Shown: positions 35,764 to 44,690 of the stretch, piece after piece
Layout: every line of letters starts with the position of its first letter
How positions within the stretch are numbered: position 1 is the stretch's first letter
Assembly: GCF_037996645.1 (NCBI RefSeq)
Contig: NZ_JBBMXV010000006.1
Span: 62,001 to 126,000, forward strand
Source of the DNA: Halalkalicoccus tibetensis
GTDB taxonomy: Archaea; Halobacteriota; Halobacteria; Halobacteriales; Halalkalicoccaceae
Reading direction: 5' to 3'
DNA: 64,000 bases
Notes under the pieces: model-generated
Told to the model about the DNA's origin: nothing
The model's database searches: none
Seen by the model: the letters and a program-made list of their open reading frames with translations, nothing else
Made by a program: the position numbers and the translations under genes

Positions 35764-36069
35764 GTCTGCTTCTTCCTCATCTCTCACCGTCTCGCGAGGC
35801 TTTCGCACAATCTTCCACTCAACGCTGTCTGGATCGCTTGCCATGACAACGGCTACAGCCCAACAGCACTGAAGTACGGTCTTGAGATGATCTGTGAGCT
35901 CGCTGAAATCGATACTGACGAGAGAGACCTTACCTGGTACTCGATCCACCCCAGCACCGGAACATCTATGTCTGAGGTGAAAGGGATGAAGGTGGCACAG
36001 AGATGCAACTCCGCAATCGAAGTGTCTGTACAACAATATCTCGAACGGCCGTTGTCGAAATATCCTTGA
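35764..36069 (+). pseudogene. Haloarchaeal integrase, C-terminal remnant
   Basis: A frame without its own start reads HRLARLSHNLPLNAVW..., then HDNGYSPTALKYGLEMICELAEIDTDERDLTWYSIHPSTGTSMSEVKGMKVAQ. This matches the C-terminal catalytic part of haloarchaeal tyrosine recombinases, in which the motif is normally (D/R)DISWY(A/S)IRHSTGTYM. Here IRHSTG has become IHPSTG, losing the catalytic Arg, and the usual LRH and Tyr motifs are garbled. Remnant of an excised or dead element. Confidence 0.65.
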
Positions 36070-36205
36070 CCGGATGGGATAAGAGCCACTGACAGCATCG
36101 ACGCGCGGCTCTATTTCGTGTCCGGAGCAACGGTCGCACTTTATTGCAGCGTAGCGGTACGAGTGTCTCCGTAATCCCTTATACTGCCGACTCAAACAGA
36201 GATAC

Positions 36206-36680
36206 ATGTCGCGAAATACTTCTTCGAATTCCTGGGGCGACTCGGATACTCTCCTTCGCGAACGATGTCTCATTCATTATTGGGTTGTCGGTCTAGAAGA
36301 TGCTCCAGTAGTCGTCCTGACCCACGGCGCGTCGATGGACCACCGGATGTTCGACGACCAGCTCGATCCGCTTCCCAATGCTGGCTATCGCGTACTAACA
36401 TGGGACGTTCGGGGGCACGGCCTCTCAAAACCGATTGGGACGCAATTCAGCGTTCCAGGCGTTGTCGAGGATCTAGTAGCCATTCTTGATCAACTTGAGA
36501 TCGATCAAGTAACTCTTATTGGGCAATCCTTTGGCGGCTACGTCTCACAAGAGCTTCTGTTTCGACACCCAGAGCGGGTGACTGCGCTCGGAATCATTGG
36601 TGCGACCGATATAACCAGCGTTCCACCGCTACTGGAACGTCTGGCACTCAAGTTCTCTCCCTATCTCTTTAGGATCTGGC
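36206..36680 (+). pseudogene. Alpha/beta hydrolase, 5' half (gene interrupted by transposon)
   Basis: ATG 36206 to the insertion point. It holds the first half of an alpha/beta hydrolase: VVVLTHGASMDHRMFDDQL (oxyanion loop), YRVLTWDVRGHGLSKP, and the nucleophile elbow LIGQSFGGYVSQ (G-x-S-x-G, Ser catalytic). The reading frame is cut after ...YLFRIW by the mobile element at 36681; a chance stop follows at 36691. Removing the element and one target copy restores a continuous frame into 39236-39597. Confidence 0.9.
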
Positions 36681-36909
36681 GGCCTTGTTGAAACCCTCAA
36701 GCGCTGATAGGTTTCAGTAGCCGTGCTGAATACACAGCGTATATCGGTCACTGATCTTTGAGCAACCCGTATGGAGACGAATCGGTAGGGACTAGTGAGA
36801 CTCCAGTTGTGAAGTGCTAAATCTTCGTGTTACTGTGTCTATCGGTTGTAGCCAACAGTTCAGCAGCGAAACGGCACTATTTTTTCGCGTGCGAACCGAG
36901 CACACGCAC

Positions 36910-38169
36910 GTGGCAGAATTACTAATTCTCGTGGGATTGCTGGTGGCGGTGTTCGTCGGGTACAATATCGGCGGGTCATCAACCGGTGTTGCCTTCGGTC
37001 CGGCAGTTGGCAGCCGGGCCGTCAGAAAAGTCACTGCCGGGGCACTGTTTACCGTGTTTGCGTTCCTCGGAGCGTGGACGATTGGGCGGAAGGTCATCAC
37101 GACGATGAGTAACGAAATCGTCGATGCAGCAGCCTTTACACCCGAAACGAGCGTTGGTGTCCTCTTTTTTACCGGGCTCGCACTCCTGATCTCGAACCTC
37201 TACGGTGTCCCGGCGTCAACCTCGATGACAGCCGTCGCAGCAATCGTCGGACTCGGATTGGCAACGGGGACGCTCAACACTGCACTGATGTTTACCATCC
37301 TGTCGGCATGGATCGTCGCCCCACTGATCGCCGTCTTCATAGGTGCGTTTATCGGCAGATATCTGTACCCGCACCTTGACGCCAAATTCGAATTTGGTCG
37401 CCTTACGAACCCGTTGATCGCAATCGATACCCAGGGGAGGCTCCCACGGCTATCGGTCAACGATAACGTCTCGCCTCGGGATCTGATCGGGTCGGCGCTT
37501 GTGGTGGCAATTGCCTGCTACATGGGGTTCAGTGCCGGGGCCTCGAACGCGGCGAACGCAGTCGCCCCGCTTGTCGGTAACGGTTCCCTTGACCCCAGCC
37601 CGGCGATTCTCCTCGCAATCGGGGCCATCAGCGTGGGCGGCTTCACGATTGCCCGGCGGACACTGGCGACCGTTGGCAACGATATTACTGAGATGCCGAT
37701 TCTGGCAGCGCTCATTGTTTCAACCGTGGGTGCGACGATTATCAGCGTCCTATCGTGGCTCGGAATTCCAGCCAGTCTCGCCGTGAGTACGACCAGTTGT
37801 ATTATTGGACTCGGGTGGGGCCGTGCAAGCCGAGCGCGGACGCTCGCAGACATAGTCACACAGTCCCCTGCCGATGAATCCGCTCCAAAGTTTACGACTG
37901 GTGCACTCAAACTTCACCCAGTTGAAGGCAACAAGGGGGTCAATTCGGGCCCAACTGTGGGCGAACTCGCTGAAGGCGAGACTCCTCACCCGGACAGGCA
38001 GCACGCATCCGGGGATGGTGTGTCTAGCATCGGCGAAAAAGACCCAGAGGAACTGTCCGCCGAAGGCCTGTTCCACCACGCAGCGGCAGCTCGCGTCGTG
38101 ACACTCTGGGTGATCACGCCGATGATGTCGCTCGTGGGGTCCTATGCCTTGTTTTCACTCCTCGGCTAA
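36910..38169 (+). CDS. PiT-family inorganic phosphate transporter
   Basis: A 419-aa protein from GTG 36910 (VAELLILVGLLVAVFVGYNIGGSSTGVAFGPAVGS). It has the duplicated PiT signature: GGSSTGVAFGPAVGSRAVRK in the first half and GFSAGASNAANAVAPLVGNGSL in the second, each followed by helices, with GVPASTSMT and GIPASLAVSTTSCIIGLGWG as the paired inner motifs. Ten to twelve helices; a hydrophilic loop lies near residue 340. PiT proteins co-import phosphate with cations. Translation upstream of GTG lacks the family pattern. As passenger of the transposon it could move phosphate uptake between replicons. Confidence 0.88.
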   Translation: MAELLILVGLLVAVFVGYNIGGSSTGVAFGPAVGSRAVRKVTAGALFTVFAFLGAWTIGRKVITTMSNEIVDAAAFTPETSVGVLFFTGLALLISNLYGVPASTSMTAVAAIVGLGLATGTLNTALMFTILSAWIVAPLIAVFIGAFIGRYLYPHLDAKFEFGRLTNPLIAIDTQGRLPRLSVNDNVSPRDLIGSALVVAIACYMGFSAGASNAANAVAPLVGNGSLDPSPAILLAIGAISVGGFTIARRTLATVGNDITEMPILAALIVSTVGATIISVLSWLGIPASLAVSTTSCIIGLGWGRASRARTLADIVTQSPADESAPKFTTGALKLHPVEGNKGVNSGPTVGELAEGETPHPDRQHASGDGVSSIGEKDPEELSAEGLFHHAAAARVVTLWVITPMMSLVGSYALFSLLG

Positions 38170-38321
38170 GAGAACACCTCGTCTGTCCATCGGCCTCAGT
38201 CGTGGTCAGAGGCACCGCCCATCTACAAGAATCGTGCGCGAGTGGTAAGGGTTGGCGTCTTTGATATCAAGACCGCTGTGCTGACTTGATCCTCTGTATT
38301 CAGCAGTCCGTTCCTTTTGAA

Positions 38322-39176
38322 TCACGTACATTCGCTGTCCTCGTATGAAATAGCGAGGCTTCGCTCCAGATTGTGAACCACGCACTTGATGACGAGCTCG
38401 CGGAACTGCTTCCACCAACGGCGTGACCGCACAAAAGCCCCGAATTTCTGTTTAATTGCTGCATTGACTGTCTCGTTCATGTTCCGTCGATGGTAGAGAT
38501 CGCTGTCCAGCCGTGCATTCCACGCCTTGTGAAGTAGGGTAAACTCCCGGTGTTTGATGAGCGGACGAATATCGTGATTCTGGGCGAGCCGCCGGAGCTT
38601 CTGGTCGTCATATCCCTTGTCACCAGTCAATACTGAGATGGACGCTGCATTCCGTTTCACTACCTGTGGTGCAATCTGTGTATCGTGTTTTCGTGTCGTC
38701 GTTACGTGAATGTCAAGCACGGCGTTGGTCGCCGTATCGACCAATAGCGTCGTCTTCAACTGCTGGATGGTGAGGTTCGTACGCTTCGTGTAGTGGGCTG
38801 AGGTGTGGGCTCGTTCAAACCCGGACGCATCGATACCGGTGATACCGTTGACCGGCAAATCTGTGAGCGAGACGTTCAGGAGAACCCGCCAGACAGCCAT
38901 CTCCAAGCGGTCGAACGCCTTACAGAGCGTCGAGGGTGCGGGGATCGAACCGAGATTGAGGGCGTCACGAATGCGAGGCATCTCGATAAGTTCATCAACG
39001 AGATCTCGGTAGGTGGTCGTCTTCTTCACTTTCAGACAGAGCAGGACAACGTGCTGGCGGAGCGTGAACCGCTTCCGTGAATAGCGTGTCGAGAACCGAG
39101 CTACTGCGCGACGAGCCAACACCATCGCGCGTTCGGCGAACTGGAGAAGTTGAGACTTCGGGAGACCATCCATCAT
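38322..39176 (-). CDS. IS5-like DDE transposase
   Basis: A 284-aa transposase. Catalytic residues fall in GITGIDASGFERA (Asp), VLTGDKGYDDQK (Asp) and RNMNETVNAAIKQKFG (Glu), the D-D-E triad of the IS5-type haloarchaeal transposases. The N-terminal part (RHVVLLCLKVKKTTTYRDLVDELIEMPRIRDAL-like) is the helical DNA-binding region. It ends VHNLERSLAISYEDSECT. The frame is intact, so the transposon may still be active. A damaged relative lies at 51727-52500. Confidence 0.9.
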   Translation of the reverse strand: MMDGLPKSQLLQFAERAMVLARRAVARFSTRYSRKRFTLRQHVVLLCLKVKKTTTYRDLVDELIEMPRIRDALNLGSIPAPSTLCKAFDRLEMAVWRVLLNVSLTDLPVNGITGIDASGFERAHTSAHYTKRTNLTIQQLKTTLLVDTATNAVLDIHVTTTRKHDTQIAPQVVKRNAASISVLTGDKGYDDQKLRRLAQNHDIRPLIKHREFTLLHKAWNARLDSDLYHRRNMNETVNAAIKQKFGAFVRSRRWWKQFRELVIKCVVHNLERSLAISYEDSECT

Positions 39177-39235
39177 ACCTCACGCTACTCACTCGTTATG
39201 TTTCTCAACAAGGGTTTCAACAAGGCCGATCTGGC

Positions 39236-39597
39236 CGGACCGACATCTCCGCAAGGTCATCGCCGGCTACACCGCAGAGAGCGAAGACGTCAGAGAGTAC
39301 GCCAACAGGGCAAATCGCCAGCTTTCAAAATGGGAGTTCCTCACCGTCTGGAAAGGAGTCGCGAGCGCCCTTCACGACGAACCGGATTACCGGATTTCAA
39401 AGCCGCTACTACTCACGCACGGCGAGCGGGATAAGACGGGAACAATTGCACGGGACGCACCGTCATGGGCCGAGCGAGAGCCGAATTGTCAGTATGAAGT
39501 GATTCCGGACGCGGGCCACAATGCGAATCAGGACAACTCCGACCGGTTCAATCGAGTGTTCATGGACTTCCTCACGCGACACGTTTCACCAGATTAA
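39236..39597 (+). pseudogene. Alpha/beta hydrolase, 3' half
   Basis: Continues the frame broken at 36680: PDRHLRKVIAGYTAESEDVREYANRAN...WKGVASALHDEPDYRISKPLLLTHGERDKTG (Asp of the triad), then VIPDAGHNANQDNSDRFN (His of the triad) to TAA at 39595-39597. Together the halves encode a complete esterase-like hydrolase of about 278 residues. No internal stop has appeared, so the insertion is probably recent. Confidence 0.88.
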
Positions 39598-40070
39598 CGA
39601 TCGGGTGGGGGAGCATCCTTCGATGATGTGCCGGAATCGGACGCTTCTATACTCTGGAGAGATACAAGAACAGTTCTGTATAATCAACAGCGGGAGCGCG
39701 CATGAAATACTTCGGGAAGGTCGCGTCCGAGGTGGGCGACGAGTCCGAGTACAAGTATGGGGTATCGAGTGTCGACAGCGGTGAACGCCTCAACAGGAGT
39801 TGATCGCGACGCTCGATCAGCATCGCTCATCGGACGCGTTATGTACTCGTCTGCAGCGCCAGCTCGCGAAACTTCATGTCAGTCGGGGCCGATCTACAGA
39901 GGCTTGCGATCGGCAATTGCACGTCAAAGCACGCCGAGGAGTACCCCCAGACCACGCGAACGATTGCTGCATTCCCATCGTGTGGGAATCCGCCCCGTAC
40001 TCTTGATACAATCTCTCGTAGCAATCAGTAGCCGCCTGAATCAACCGATAATCCACAAACCAAGATACAT
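39598..40070. other. Gap without a confident gene
   Basis: About 470 bp. Two short frames (MKYFGKVASEVGDESEYK... near 39702; ATLDQHRSSDALCTRLQRQLAK near 39800) look like fragments of coding DNA but neither is complete. Contains the promoter region of the TFB gene at its right end. Confidence 0.35.
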
Positions 40071-41045
40071 ATGACTCATACGACACTCACTACCAAAGAT
40101 GATCGGACTGATGAGCAAACACAAGCGTCAGCATCTCAGTCGGTTTCATCGTGCCCGGAGTGCGGTGGTCAAATCGTTTCTGATGATGAGCATGGGGAGG
40201 ACGCTTGTGAGGAATGTGGTCTTGTTCTCGATGCGGATACTATCGATCATGGTCCGGAATGGCGTGCGTCCAACCCCAGGGAACGAGATGAGAAGAGCCG
40301 GGTCGGTACGCCAACGACACATTTGATGCATGACAAAGGCCTTAGTACGACTATTGGGTGGCAGAACAAAGATGCGTCCGGACGGATAGTAGGAGCGGAA
40401 AAACGAGCGAAATTAGAACGTCTTCGACAATGGGACGAACGATTTCGAACAAAGAACGCCCATGAACGAAATCTCAAACAGGCCTTCGGAGAGATCAGGC
40501 GGATGGCATCTGCGCTTGGACTACCACAGCCAGTTCGGGAAACTGCGGCAATCATCTATCGTCGGGCCGTCGAAAAAGATCTGCTTCCCGGCCGATCCAT
40601 TGAGGCGATGTCAACGGCATCACTGTATGCAGCGGCCAGACAGCATCAGGTACCACGTACGCTAGATGATTGTGCGGCCGTCAGCCGAGTTGAACAACTC
40701 CCTATTCAGCGCGCGTATTGGTATCTCTCCCGTGAACTTGGATTGCAAATCAAACCGACAGATCCGATTCAGTATGTCTCTCAATTTGGGTCGGAACTTG
40801 ATCTAAGCGACAACGTGCTCCGTCAAGCCCGGGAACTACTTACTGTTGCAAAGGATCAAAACGCCCATAGTGGCAGAAAACCTGCTGGCTTAGCAGCAGG
40901 CGCGCTCTATGCAGCGAGCCGTTTGGCTAACGAAAATCTCACACAAATAACGGTAAGCCAAGCAACTGATGTAAGTAGAATGACAATACGTGCTCGTTAC
41001 CAAGAACTCCTCGAGATATACGGTGCTGAGGGTAATACTACATGA
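40071..41045 (+). CDS. tfb: Transcription initiation factor IIB (TFB)
   Basis: A 324-aa TFB. The N-terminal zinc ribbon is SCPECGGQIV...DACEECGLVLD (two CxxC pairs), then the B-finger region EWRASNPRERDEKSRVGTPTTHLMHDKGLSTTI. Two cyclin-fold repeats follow (about residues 110-200 and 205-305), the second ending with a helix-turn-helix (TQITVSQATDVSRMTIRARYQELLEIY) that reads the BRE. Haloarchaea have many TFBs that direct alternative gene sets; which set this one serves is unknown. Confidence 0.95.
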   Translation: MTHTTLTTKDDRTDEQTQASASQSVSSCPECGGQIVSDDEHGEDACEECGLVLDADTIDHGPEWRASNPRERDEKSRVGTPTTHLMHDKGLSTTIGWQNKDASGRIVGAEKRAKLERLRQWDERFRTKNAHERNLKQAFGEIRRMASALGLPQPVRETAAIIYRRAVEKDLLPGRSIEAMSTASLYAAARQHQVPRTLDDCAAVSRVEQLPIQRAYWYLSRELGLQIKPTDPIQYVSQFGSELDLSDNVLRQARELLTVAKDQNAHSGRKPAGLAAGALYAASRLANENLTQITVSQATDVSRMTIRARYQELLEIYGAEGNTT

Positions 41046-41256
41046 TTTTCCTATGACACTCGAGCAACTCCCACTACTAATTAATCGATCGCAGACGGTT
41101 CTTCGCGCACAGACGTACATTTCCCATCCAAGAAGCAGGATACGGTCCGACGGATGGTTCACGAGAGATTGGAACGAGATATCAGATTGATGCTGCGTCT
41201 CCTCTCTAACGTAGAATCGGGCCGAATATAGTACTGACTAGTCAAAGTAGACAATA

Positions 41257-41637
41257 GTGGGCGATTCATCACCATCGGAAGATTCGCCATCCTTCCAGAT
41301 GGTCCTCGATGCGCTAAATGACACTAACTGCCAGGCTATTCTCCGTGAGACGGCACATCCTATGACCGCAAACGAACTCAGCGATGCATGTGACATCCCT
41401 CAGTCAACCTTGTACCGAAAATTAGACTTGCTCAGTAGTGCCTCGCTTGTCCGTGAACGCGACCAGATTAATCCGAGTGGAGGCCGAACGACATACTACG
41501 TGCGGGATTTCCATGATGTGACGATCTCGATGGATCCTACCGCCGAGAATGGACTTTCGGTATCAGTCCAGCGGCCACCACGAAATGCAGACGAACGACT
41601 CGCGGATATTTGGTCACAGATGAGTGATGAACTATGA
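41257..41637 (+). CDS. ArsR-like winged-helix regulator
   Basis: A 126-aa protein: MVLDALNDTNCQAILRETAHPMTANELSDACDIPQSTLYRKLDLLSSASLVRER, a winged helix with the recognition helix IPQSTLYRKLDLL, followed by a wing (GGRTTYYVRDF) and an acidic C-terminal part. It overlaps the next gene as ATGA (41634-41637). This regulator plus DUF7521 membrane protein pair is recurrent in haloarchaea. Confidence 0.85.
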   Translation: MGDSSPSEDSPSFQMVLDALNDTNCQAILRETAHPMTANELSDACDIPQSTLYRKLDLLSSASLVRERDQINPSGGRTTYYVRDFHDVTISMDPTAENGLSVSVQRPPRNADERLADIWSQMSDEL

Positions 41638-41912
41638 TCTGGATCGGAACTGCTATTGTTATCGTTAAAACCGTAATCTTGCTGTTGGGAGCTGGAATCA
41701 CCTATATCGCATACAAAGCGTACCGTCGAACGGGATCATCCTCGCTACAAGCGCTCGGTATCGGCTTTACCAGTGTAACGCTGGGGGCACTTCTCGCGGG
41801 TGTTGCTGATCAACTTTTCTCCGTTTCGCTGGAGATGGGAGTGCTCATCAACAGCGTCCTCGTTGCGATTGGATTTGTGATCATTATGTACTCCCTCTAT
41901 ATTGAGAACTAA
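41634..41912 (+). CDS. DUF7521-family membrane protein
   Basis: A 92-aa protein with three helices (WIGTAIVIVKTVILLLGAGITYIAYKAYRRTG, LQALGIGFTSVTLGALLAGVADQLF, GVLINSVLVAIGFVIIMYSLYIEN). KAYRRTGSSSLQALGIGF is the typical DUF7521 loop. Translationally coupled to the upstream HTH gene; probably a membrane sensor or partner for it, by association only. Confidence 0.82.
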   Translation: MIWIGTAIVIVKTVILLLGAGITYIAYKAYRRTGSSSLQALGIGFTSVTLGALLAGVADQLFSVSLEMGVLINSVLVAIGFVIIMYSLYIEN

Positions 41913-42040
41913 CGATAGCGACCTCAATTCGCTATCACATATTTTAGATTCCTTCTCTCAGAGAGCGGCAAACGATCCGCCGAGAATGGTTGGTTTACCG
42001 TACGATAGTATTATTTCTGAATACAGCGAAATAGTGTGCA

Positions 42041-42220
42041 ATGGCTTCCGTGAACGGAGAGGACAATTCCCAGCAAGAGAAAGGAGTAGGAATGTCGCTC
42101 GGACTCGTTCTTGGGGTTGCTATTGGTGCTGCGATGGATGAGCTGGCCATCGGTATCGCCCTCGGAATTATATTCGGTGCGAGCCTCGAAGCTGGCTGGC
42201 CTCGAAAACGATCTTCGTAA
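42041..42220 (+). CDS. 59-aa glycine-zipper-like membrane protein
   Basis: MASVNGEDNSQQEKGVGMSLGLVLGVAIGAAMDELAIGIALGIIFGASLEAGWPRKRSS: two short Gly/Ala-rich hydrophobic segments with small residues every few positions, then a basic tail. Such mini proteins are common in haloarchaea. The 292-bp gap after it (42221-42512) shows no confident gene. Confidence 0.6.
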   Translation: MASVNGEDNSQQEKGVGMSLGLVLGVAIGAAMDELAIGIALGIIFGASLEAGWPRKRSS

Positions 42221-42512
42221 TTCAGCATCGCTTAGTAGTTCTCTGTCAGGTAATTCCGGATGTGCGGGCCGAGGGCGAGCAGTAGTCTACGATACTGATT
42301 TTGATTCACTTATCCAAGAGAACGGCATTCCATTTCTTGAGGAGAACACTGTCTGGGGGTTCGTCCCTGTTAGGCAGACTCCGGAGCATATTGTCGGTCG
42401 GCGTCATCTCTTATCGGAAAATCAGCTGAGAAGTTTTTTAAAGGCTACTAGACAGAGCTATCGAATAATGATCCGAAGAACGGATCTTGAAGGGGTCCGT
42501 ATTATATGTCGG

Positions 42513-43244
42513 TTAAGTATCTACAATCTCCTGGACAGTACGTCTGGCTAATTGCGCGAAATCTACTAACTCTGGTTTGATATCGGCCTTGAGCCCTGTG
42601 TCACGTATTGCACGTTCTGTCGGGGTACCGATCGCACCGATAATAGTTTCCTCTACCCCCTGTTTGAGTGCCGCCACATTGTCTTCCTCCTCGGCGATCT
42701 CGAAGAAATGATCCACTATCCTTGGTGACGTGAATAGTATCCCATCTAACTGACCGTCGATAGCAAGTGAAACTGACCGACCAGCGGTTTTCGGCCGATC
42801 CAATCGATACAACTGCGTTTCATGGACATCGGCACCGGCTGCTTCCAATCCTTTGACCAGTACATCACTACCATGCGCGCTACGAGCAATCTCGATAGTG
42901 TCTCCTTCAACCTCAGCAGAAAGTTCCCTAACGAGACCTGTGGACGTGAAGGTCGATGGAACAATATCAACTGAAAAGCCACTATCCCGTAATGCCGAAG
43001 CTGTTTGGTTACCAACAGCACACACCGTCTCCTCATCTGGATACCACCCGTGCTCCACAGCGAGTTCGACTCCGGTCGTACTAGTAAAAATACAATAATC
43101 TGCCTGTTGAGGACTCTGTCCCGTCGGACAGAAAGTCAGCATTGGATCTGCGACTGGCGAGACATCCAGTGATTGAAGATACCGGACGGCCTCGTCGATA
43201 CGAGTATCGTCTGGGCGAAGGACGGCCACTTGTGGCTTGGGCAT
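42513..43244 (-). CDS. hemD: Uroporphyrinogen-III synthase
   Basis: A 243-aa protein with the HemD fold: PQVAVLRPDDTRIDEAVRYLQSLGV-like start, YCIFTSTTGVELAVEHG, VCAVGNQTASALRDSGF, IVPSTFTSTGLVREL, then GILFTSPRIVDHFFE and IIGAIGTPTERAIRDTGL (the usual TSP and GxxTA motifs in slightly varied form). It closes hydroxymethylbilane to uroporphyrinogen III in haem, sirohaem and cobalamin synthesis. No other haem gene is adjacent. It is divergent from the deoxyhypusine synthase gene. Confidence 0.88.
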   Translation of the reverse strand: MPKPQVAVLRPDDTRIDEAVRYLQSLDVSPVADPMLTFCPTGQSPQQADYCIFTSTTGVELAVEHGWYPDEETVCAVGNQTASALRDSGFSVDIVPSTFTSTGLVRELSAEVEGDTIEIARSAHGSDVLVKGLEAAGADVHETQLYRLDRPKTAGRSVSLAIDGQLDGILFTSPRIVDHFFEIAEEEDNVAALKQGVEETIIGAIGTPTERAIRDTGLKADIKPELVDFAQLARRTVQEIVDT

Positions 43245-43292
43245 AGTGAATGATCTGTCGCTGATAGACTTGGATATACCGAGAGTGAAGCG

Positions 43293-44312
43293 ATGGATTC
43301 CGAGCTATTCAAACCTCCCGTCAGATTATCTAATCGTATGGACAGCGATGACTCTCACGATCATGTCGTCCCAGGGAGTAACGAAGAACTCGATACACCT
43401 GACGTTCGTGGCTACGACTTTCGTGGAGAGTTCGACTTTCAAGAGATGCTCGACTCCTACGCGACGACGGGGTTCCAAGCGACACAACTCGCAGAGGCTA
43501 TCGATATCGCCGAACGCATGCAGGAGGCAGACGCTACTGTCTATCTCACGTTTACCTCGAATATCATCTCGTCGGGGCTGCGCGAGACGGTCGCGTATCT
43601 CGTTCGAGAAGGGTACGTGGACGTTCTCATCACGACATCCGGGTCGCTGACCGAGGATGTCATCAAGACAGCGAAACCGTTCAAGATGGGAGACTGGGAT
43701 GCAGACGAAGCATCACTTCGGGAGCAAGGTATCAACCGGCTCGGGAATCTCTTCGTCCCTTCTGATCGATACGTGTGGTTAGAGAAGTATCTCTATGACT
43801 TCTTCGACGATTTCTTTGCGGACGAAAAGATTCGGACCCCGACGGCCTTTGCACGTGAGTTAGGCAAGACACTTGACGACGATGACTCGGTATTGAAGCA
43901 GGCAGCCGATAACGACGTGCCAATATACTGTCCAGCGCTGACGGACGCCGAAGTCGGGAATTTCCTCTACTACTATCGACAGAGCTACGACTCGGAAGTT
44001 GGGATCGAGATTCTGGACGATTATGATTTGCTCATCGAGGACGGGTTGCTTGCAGACACGACAGGGCTCATTGCGGTCGGTGGTGGTGTACCGAAACACC
44101 ACGCGATTATGACGAACCTTTTCCGGGGTGGGGCGGACTACGTTGTCTACATCTCAACAGGGATGGAAGGGGATGGATCATTATCTGGAGCGCCGCCGAA
44201 CGAGGCCGTTTCATGGGGCAAAATTAAGCAAAAGCGAACGAATTACACGCAAGTCGAGGCAGAGGCGACGCTTGTCTTACCACTATTGGTAGCTGGAGCA
44301 TTCAAACAGTAG
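43293..44312 (+). CDS. dys: Deoxyhypusine synthase
   Basis: A 339-aa protein. It transfers an aminobutyl group from spermidine (or a related amine) to a lysine of aIF5A, the first step of hypusine formation. Characteristic sequence: FTSNIISSGLRETVAYLVREGYVDVLITTSGSLTEDVIK, NRLGNLFVPSDRY, PIYCPALTDAEVGNF, GLIAVGGGVPKHHAIMTN, SGAPPNEAVSWGKIK; the Lys of SWGKI is the catalytic one. Normally essential and chromosomal, so the region is likely chromosome or a large chromid. A downstream ATG at 43338 is an alternative start. Confidence 0.9.
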   Translation: MDSELFKPPVRLSNRMDSDDSHDHVVPGSNEELDTPDVRGYDFRGEFDFQEMLDSYATTGFQATQLAEAIDIAERMQEADATVYLTFTSNIISSGLRETVAYLVREGYVDVLITTSGSLTEDVIKTAKPFKMGDWDADEASLREQGINRLGNLFVPSDRYVWLEKYLYDFFDDFFADEKIRTPTAFARELGKTLDDDDSVLKQAADNDVPIYCPALTDAEVGNFLYYYRQSYDSEVGIEILDDYDLLIEDGLLADTTGLIAVGGGVPKHHAIMTNLFRGGADYVVYISTGMEGDGSLSGAPPNEAVSWGKIKQKRTNYTQVEAEATLVLPLLVAGAFKQ

Positions 44313-44339
44313 CAAGTACCAAGAATTGACTCATAATTA

Positions 44340-44649
44340 TCAAATACGGAGTGAAAATAAGCCACCGCTGACAGGCGGAAACAATGCAAGTTCATCGCTG
44401 TCTTTGATTTTACTGACAAGATCAGAGTCTTCCGTGTAAACGTTTTTGCCATTCTGGAGTATGTTTATGCGATTCCTGAGTTCACCGTTGTGATCCATGG
44501 TTCGCTCACGGAATTTAATATTTGTCAAGTAGTTCATCGGGAGCGTCGCCAGCAGTCTAAGTTGAATCTGGGTTAAAGTCTATTATCACTTGACGGGCGT
44601 CTGTGATCCCATCCAGGTCCTTGAACAGTTCTATCTTATATTCTATGCT
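44340..44649 (-). pseudogene. MoaD/SAMP-type ubiquitin-like protein, degraded
   Basis: Two minus-strand frames join into one beta-grasp protein: SIEYKIELFKDLDGITDARQ, VIIDFNPDST, (TAG), TAGDAPDELLDKY, then after a frameshift near 44520 FRERTMDHNGELRNRINILQNGKNV, DSDELALFPPVSGG. The last motif is the diglycine end of MoaD/SAMP proteins, but here the frame continues LFSLRI instead of stopping. There is no start codon, an internal TAG, a frameshift and a masked GG tail. Clearly dead unless several sequencing errors exist. Confidence 0.75.
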
Positions 44650-44690
44650 ACTAGTGCCATCACCTCAATACTAATTTTCTATCTGTGGTA

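Larger units (their letters stand above)
36681..39227. mobile_element. 2547-bp IS5-like transposon carrying a PiT phosphate transporter
   Basis: Both ends are GGCCTTGTTGAAACCCT (36681-36697, and its reverse complement at 39211-39227), a perfect 17-bp terminal inverted repeat. The 8-bp sequence GATCTGGC flanks both sides (36673-36680 and 39228-39235) as a target duplication. Inside are a PiT-type transporter gene (plus strand) and an IS5-like transposase (minus strand). A short motif in the left end (GTGCTGAATACACAG, about 36725) recurs in inverted, slightly changed form at about 38293-38307 beside the transposase, as if an IS end had been duplicated and the PiT gene captured between. Confidence 0.92.

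Noticed and set aside
36814-36909. Longer start for the PiT transporter
   Set aside because: The 32 extra residues are polar with Cys and do not match PiT N-termini, which begin at the first helix.
42111-42551. A 146-aa plus-strand frame after the glycine-zipper gene
   Set aside because: It overlaps the supported 59-aa gene out of frame and runs into the hemD 3' end; no domain recognised.
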